DNA of 64,000 bases from the NCBI GenBank assembly GCA_000711775.1, contig ARYC01000201.1, positions 120,356 through 184,355 of the forward strand, read 5' to 3'. The stretch is from Oxytricha trifallax. Its lineage: Eukaryota > Ciliophora > Spirotrichea > Sporadotrichida > Oxytrichidae. The notes under the pieces are model-generated. The model saw only the letters and a list, made by a program, of their open reading frames with translations, was not told the origin of the DNA and made no database searches. Every line of letters begins with the position of its first letter. Within the stretch, counting starts at the first letter, position 1. This document shows positions 58,880 through 64,000 of this stretch, in pieces. Both the position numbers and the translations under genes were made by a program.

Positions 58880-59770
58880 CATTAAAAAAAGATTCATAAA
58901 TAATGTGTTTGCAATATGTTTTATCAAATATATATAGAAAGTATTATTAAATTTATGATTGCTGATCTTATGAGTCTTGATTTAATGACATTATTTTGAT
59001 TAAATTAATACTTACTTACAACTCTTATCACATTAAATTAACCTGGTCAAAATACCTTATTTAATCATAAATTAATCATTTTTTCACATATAACTTTTAA
59101 AACAATATATTTAACCAAATTAGAAAAAAATTAATATGATATTTTTGTAATTATTTTATTTTTTAAAAACATCAAAATATAAAAAATATAAGTTTAGTTT
59201 TTGAATATAAAATAAAGAGTTCTTACAAGCGAAAATTAGTATTACATCAAAACCTAAAATAAACTAACTTTTATTATAATAGATATATAAATTAGCATTA
59301 TTTTTAATACATTTTTATTTTGTTATATAAACTAAATCAGAATTAGAAAAACTAATTGAAATTTATAAACGAAATCAAAATTAAAAATATTATCAAATTA
59401 TTAATGACCTTAATTAGCTTAAAAATTAAAAATTATATTTGATTGGTTAATGCTTGACATACTTATTTGTTTATATTTTAATGTTTGAAAGAGATGACTC
59501 ATTTATATATTTAAAAATCAATATATGTATCTAATAATTTATATAAATAATTATCAATAATAAATCGCTTTATTTTTTTTATTTATTAAGAAACATAATT
59601 AAAGAATTTTTAATAAAAAAACGGAAGTAATTTTATCAATTCAAGAGTTTTACGAGAGAAATTATACAATTTAGAATCTTATTAAAAAATGGGATAATTC
59701 ACTGATACTCTTTTATCTATGATTTTCATAAAATAACCTAAATTTAATTATTTTTACTTTTATATTAAAC
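58880..59770. other. Non-coding AT-rich DNA
   Basis: Between copies E and F; no coding segment recognised, though a first exon of E may hide here. Confidence 0.4.
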
Positions 59771-61805
59771 TCACAAAGTTAGTTCTTCTAAGTTTTATTC
59801 AAGAGAACTTCTTGGAATGCTGCTATTTATTTTAGATGTTGAAAATTTAGATTTATTTTATAAAAACCTATTATTATTATTACTAATTTGACTCCTGCTA
59901 TCGTTGTTCATATTAATAGATGGGGATTAGGGAGAGAGGATGTTATTTTGTAATTTTGACATTTTTGAGTCATTTGCTGATAAATATGTACTTTCTTGCA
60001 TTACTTTCAAAATGTTAGTATCTTAAATATGTATTAAAAGATTAATATTATTGATTTCATAGTTTTATAAAGTTAAAGTAAATATTTGCAAAATTTTTAA
60101 GTTATACAATTGTTTTATATCGTAGTCAATTTTTAATTAGTTTTTATTTATGCCTAGTACCAAAAAGAAATTGCAAATATATTATTATTCATATAGCTTC
60201 ATTAAAATTAATTAGTTTTTATTAAAGCATACATTTATATTTTAATCAAAAATATAACTATTTTACTTTTTAACTTCTTAATTGAGAATAATTTGTTAAA
60301 TTAAAAACGTTCATCTTGGCTATTTTTCAATTTTTTTTACTTTCTCCACGATGAATTATTTTATTTAAATCATTAAGGAAATAAAGAAAATATTGTAGAT
60401 GTTTAAAACTGTATATAAAAGTATTTAAAATCTTAAGAGATCTTCGAAGAATCATCAGACTTAAAGCTATCAAGTGTAAAAGGCTTATCAATTCCTTATA
60501 CAGGTTTTTAATTGAAATATTGTAATTGTTGATCAGAATTGTGTGGCTGAATTTTGATTTTAAAAATACTATAAATTTCCTCTAAAGTATTAATATTACC
60601 TTAGAATATACCATATTTATAAATAAATGCTCTGCTATATATTTTGATTGTTGGCTTTTTTATATTTTTAAGGGAAATTTAGAAATCATTTGAGTCACTC
60701 TTTTATATATTTGTAAAAGTTTAATTTAAAATAGTTAACTATCAACTAATTTTAAATTATAATAGATATCTCCTTAATTCCTTGCCAAACGATGCATTCT
60801 CTTGATTCTCTAGATCTTACCTCTCTGAGTCTAGTTAATTCAAAATCTAATAATAACTTATTGTAATTTTTATATAAAAAAAGAAAAAGAAAATCTAAAC
60901 TCTGGAGGAAGTTTGCCCATGATTTTCAGTATCAGAATTGGCCAACTCTTTAGCAAACCACGGTATAAAGCAATTAGTTTATTTCTTGTATGCTTTGTAA
61001 TCATCACGATCTTTGCATTTTTATTCCAGAATTGGGACTCCCGACACAAACCTCAAAAGGAGTGTTGTACAATTGTTATATTCTAATAATTTAGTGTAAA
61101 ATTATTACATTTTTATCATAAGCACAGGGGCGAAGATAGTGATATATCCCAGATAAACTTGGCATGCTATAATATAGATACCCCACCACATAAGAGCTTC
61201 TCCGAAGTAATTAGGATGTCTAGAGTACCTCCATAATCCAGTTGTTAATAATTTGCCCTTATTTAGTCTATTCTTTTTAAACATCAATAATTAACTGTCA
61301 GCGACTATTTTGATTTGACATATTATTTTTAAATTAAAGTATTTCAAACAAATCATCATAAATTATGGAAGTTAATATAGGAATAGCTCTATGATAAAGC
61401 CAATAATCCAAACACCAAAGCCTATCAAGTCTAGATAGCCAAGGCCAGATCGGGTATATATAGTCACAAAAAGAGCTGAACTATTCAGTAATATTTGGAA
61501 GATAGATTTATTTTTTTCAAAAATAATTTTAATTTAATATAGAATTCAATAAACATTTAAAATTATATATAGATTAGGGAACATAGATTAGAAAGAATAG
61601 AAACTAAAAAATTATATAATATTCTTTTATTTCTAACTTTTGTATACTAAATTTTTTAAACAAAAATAATATATTAAATTAACACATTTAATAGTTCTTA
61701 AAAAAATTTAGATTAAATGCTGCGAAATAATAAAAACACTTTCCTTTCTTCATCCATTTTTATCTCATTTCAGCATATCTCCAGTCCTCACCATTGTGCC
61801 TAAAG
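59771..61805 (-). CDS. DUF1295 membrane protein, copy F, N-terminal MDSs missing
   Basis: Minus-strand segments: [33 protein letters not shown] (61805-61720); [32 protein letters not shown] (61500-61380); [39 protein letters not shown] (61290-61110); [12 protein letters not shown] and [16 protein letters not shown] (61075-60900); tail pieces [20 protein letters not shown] (60830-60760), [20 protein letters not shown] (60715-60640), [16 protein letters not shown] (60520-60440) and [20 protein letters not shown] to LEQNLEELTL, TGA 59771-59773. The first 100 residues expected from copies A, C, D (KDNSIVD block) are not found between 61.8 kb and the TBE at 63.1 kb. The gene is therefore truncated, or its first MDSs lie elsewhere. 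Confidence 0.7.
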
Positions 61806-62268
61806 AAATTATTATGGGATGTTAATTATTTAATTAATATCTAATTATTTAATGATATACTAAAAACTCTTTTATTTATAAAACTGTCAATTTACAACTA
61901 CCTTAGAAATTATTTATACCTAATCTTTTACATTATATTATTTAATAATACTTATCATTAATAATATATATGTTCTGACCGAGACACCCCCCCTCCCCCC
62001 TATAATAAATTTTTTCAAATTTTATTTAAAACATATTCTAATGCTTTGGATCATGCTCTATCTAAAAGAAATCTTGACCTGCGAGCAGCTACTGTTATTT
62101 ATTATTTTATTTGATAAGCTTCATTACGTCCGTCGACATGCTTGTATAGGAAAACATTACAAATCTATTTTATTTTTGAGTGTCTTTAATTTTATTTTTT
62201 ATATCTATTAATATGCTTACACAAATTTTATTTTATAAATTTTTATCTCTATAATCGTCTTCATTCGA
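61806..62268. other. Spacer with C-run and a short unexplained frame
   Basis: Contains a C-rich patch at 61985-62000 (CCCCCCCTCCCCCC) and a GC-richer stretch 62040-62150 with short frames on both strands; no family recognised. Confidence 0.35.
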
Positions 62269-63092
62269 CCTAATACTTTAAAACAATATGATAAACATTT
62301 TTACTTTTGTGAATATTTTCTTCTCATATCTTAATTAATCATGAAATAATTTTTAAGCTTATAGTAAATCCTTAGATTAATTATTTTATAAAAGTCTTAA
62401 TTTTGAATTCAATTTTATTATTAGTAAGATAACTTACGCATTTCATTCACCTACAATGAATTAAATTCATATTTTTATCAATTTTTAAGATTACATTTTT
62501 TAGGCTCCATACACAATTGCATCTCATTTCAAAAATATAATCCCTCTTTATCTTATCTTGAAAAAATCAGTTACAAATAATAACTCTTAATCTTATATAA
62601 TTATATATTGCCACAATCAATCTTCTATAAATAGTAAGCATTATCAATTTATCATTATTTAATACTTACATGTTTTGTTCTGTATATTTCTAAATGTAAT
62701 ATGTTATAAATAGGATTTTAAAACTTTCATTAGAAAGATAATTAGGAATTTTTTAACTTTTCTATTAAAACAGAACAAATTTTACTCTATTGAGCTAATA
62801 TTTTTGGCTAAATTTCAATAATATTATGCTTTTCAAATGATATTATAAGAAATCGACAAAGTATAAATTATTGATGAATTTAAAGAATATAAGTCTTTGA
62901 TCTAAGGGTATAATTATATTAATATTAAATGATTTAAAAAATGAATTTACCTTTTTTTCATTTGTATTTTAAATAAAATAATTTGATAAAGTTATAATTC
63001 TTATTTAATTATTTTATCATAATTAATTAAGATATGAAAAGAAAATATTCACAAAAGTAAAAATGTTTATCATATTGTTTTAAAGTATTAGG
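62269..63092. repeat. Foldback element, 824 bp, 71-bp inverted arms
   Basis: Left arm 62269-62339 (CCTAATACTTTAAAACAATATG...) is reverse complementary to 63022-63092 almost without mismatch. The right arm ends 6 bp before the second TBE. No ORF inside. Confidence 0.65.
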
Positions 63093-63098
63093 TACAAT

Positions 63099-64000
63099 CA
63101 AAACCCCAAAACCCCTTAATGAGGTTTATAAGTGCTTTGATTTGTAGGGAATTTGTTAGGGGTTGGCGTTATTAATAGGTTTTAATGTGAAATTTTAAAG
63201 TAAATGTATTTAATTTAATCACTCAAAATGCACTTTAGGATCATGTGGTAGAGGTCTGAAGTTTATCTTACTTTATTAAAATTCTATCTGCTCTATTGAT
63301 ATGTCTGATCTTGAGTTTGGTTTTATTATTATTGACTCTGCCATTTATTTCATTGATTGAGATACTCTTGTTCCTTCAATAAATTGCTTAATTCTTTGTT
63401 TAGCATCCTTCTCACACCTTGTAGAGTAGTAATCATTGCGAGGCATATCGCACTCTATTATTATTCCTGCTAAGCCCACAAATCTCACTAAAAGTCACGA
63501 TCTCTCCAGTCTTCTCTTTATGGATAGTACCCTTGAGTTCCCATTACAGTTTCAAGACTTGATACTTCCACTCTTTAGGCTCTGTTGAAATCGATTATTG
63601 CTTCTCTTACTGGTGAAAAATTTATCATTATATTTTCTGGCTTCAAATCTCTGTGAACAAATGCTAACTTGTGAAGCTCTTGAAAACCTTGAATGGTCTG
63701 AGTAGCTATTTATCCAAGCTACTTATAATTCCTTTGATCTGTAATGAAATCCCTTAGGGTGATTTCATAGAGTGGTAGTCTGAAATCAACATGATCCTTG
63801 GCAAGGAGAACAGCTCTAACTTGATCAAATAACTACACTCTTTGAACTTTGCTTGAGTAAGTACTTGATACTAATTTGTAAACTCCATTTAATATTTATT
63901 ATTACTTAATAGATAGTTGAAAGTATACACCTTGTATGCATATTGATGATATTGATAACTTTCTAATCAAAGTAGTCTTCTTATATAAGGTAGCTTTAAA
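63099..64000. mobile_element. TBE-family transposon, left end (continues past right edge)
   Basis: Begins CAAAACCCCAAAACCCC followed by TTAATGAGGTTTATAAGTGC, the canonical TBE terminal repeat; preceded by AAT (63096-63098), a plausible target duplication. The interior encodes the TBE kinase on the minus strand. Better preserved at its tip than the copy at 41.4 kb. Confidence 0.88.
63280..64000 (-). CDS. TBE 57-kDa-type ORF, protein-kinase part (partial)
   Basis: Reads leftwards from the window edge: LVSSTYSSKVQRVQLFDQVR, LPLYEITLRDFITDQRNYKQ, QELHKLAFVHRDLKPENIMI, then REAIIDFNRA in place of the DFG loop, and GTQGYYPQREDWRDRDF. The HRDLKPEN catalytic loop is intact; DFN replaces DFG. An in-frame TGA follows at DRDFQ, directly before DLWA (the usual D-W motif), so this copy is probably inactive or the stop is a sequence error. 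The N-terminal zinc-finger part lies beyond the window. Confidence 0.7.

Noticed and set aside
61980-62005. C-run as a telomere or TBE end
   Set aside because: It lacks the C4A4 periodicity and TBE inner repeat.
1-64000. tRNA, rRNA, CRISPR arrays, bacterial operons or ribosome-binding sites
   Set aside because: None were recognised; the sequence is a eukaryotic ciliate germline segment with introns and reassigned stop codons.

Overview
The window reads as germline (micronuclear) DNA of a spirotrich ciliate close to Oxytricha/Stylonychia. The evidence is direct. It is very AT-rich. Real reading frames use TAA and TAG freely as glutamine and end only at TGA. Coding stretches are split by AT-rich segments (IESs) flanked by short direct repeats (pointers); deleting each segment plus one pointer copy restores the frame of a recognisable protein. 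Two elements with C4A4/G4T4 telomere-like ends and 3-bp AAT/ATT target duplications match the TBE (telomere-bearing element) transposons known from Oxytricha. Gene spans below run from first to last germline-destined coding segment (MDS), so they include IESs and introns. For six multi-segment genes the length after removing all listed IESs and introns is an exact multiple of three, a useful internal check.

Layout: 1-682, 5' part of a charged protein (minus). 1565-5481, two hypothetical Gln/Lys-rich genes (plus). 5671-11118, a very large leucine-rich-repeat plus coiled-coil gene (minus) in at least nine MDSs. 12051-13391, a sideroflexin (plus, five MDSs). 14501-17597, a PX-BAR sorting nexin (minus). 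17756-19580, an AAMP-like WD40 protein (minus, six MDSs). 19921-21490, an acid lipase (plus). 21703-24256, three small genes, two with mitochondrial-looking N-termini. This left part is gene-dense with IESs of 26-428 bp.

From about 24.4 kb the window becomes sparser. It holds a family of same-strand DUF1295 (steroid 5-alpha-reductase-like) membrane-protein genes: copy A (24.4-26.0 kb), an orphan duplicate of A's first MDS (32.9-33.2 kb), an orphan fragment (48.3 kb), and copies C, D, E and F between 49 and 61.8 kb. Copies C, D and F carry a fast-changing low-complexity tail. Between them lie anonymous Gln/Asn-rich genes (28.2-32 kb, 34.6-40.1 kb), some probably scrambled, several foldback/MITE-like elements, one decayed TBE (41.4-44.5 kb) inserted in a coding segment, and the start of a second TBE at the right edge.

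The genes do not form a pathway; they are independent genes that would end up on small macronuclear chromosomes. What ties the window together is the rearrangement layer: pointers, IESs, transposons inside them, duplicated and orphan MDSs, and alternative junctions. No tRNA, rRNA or CRISPR array was recognised.
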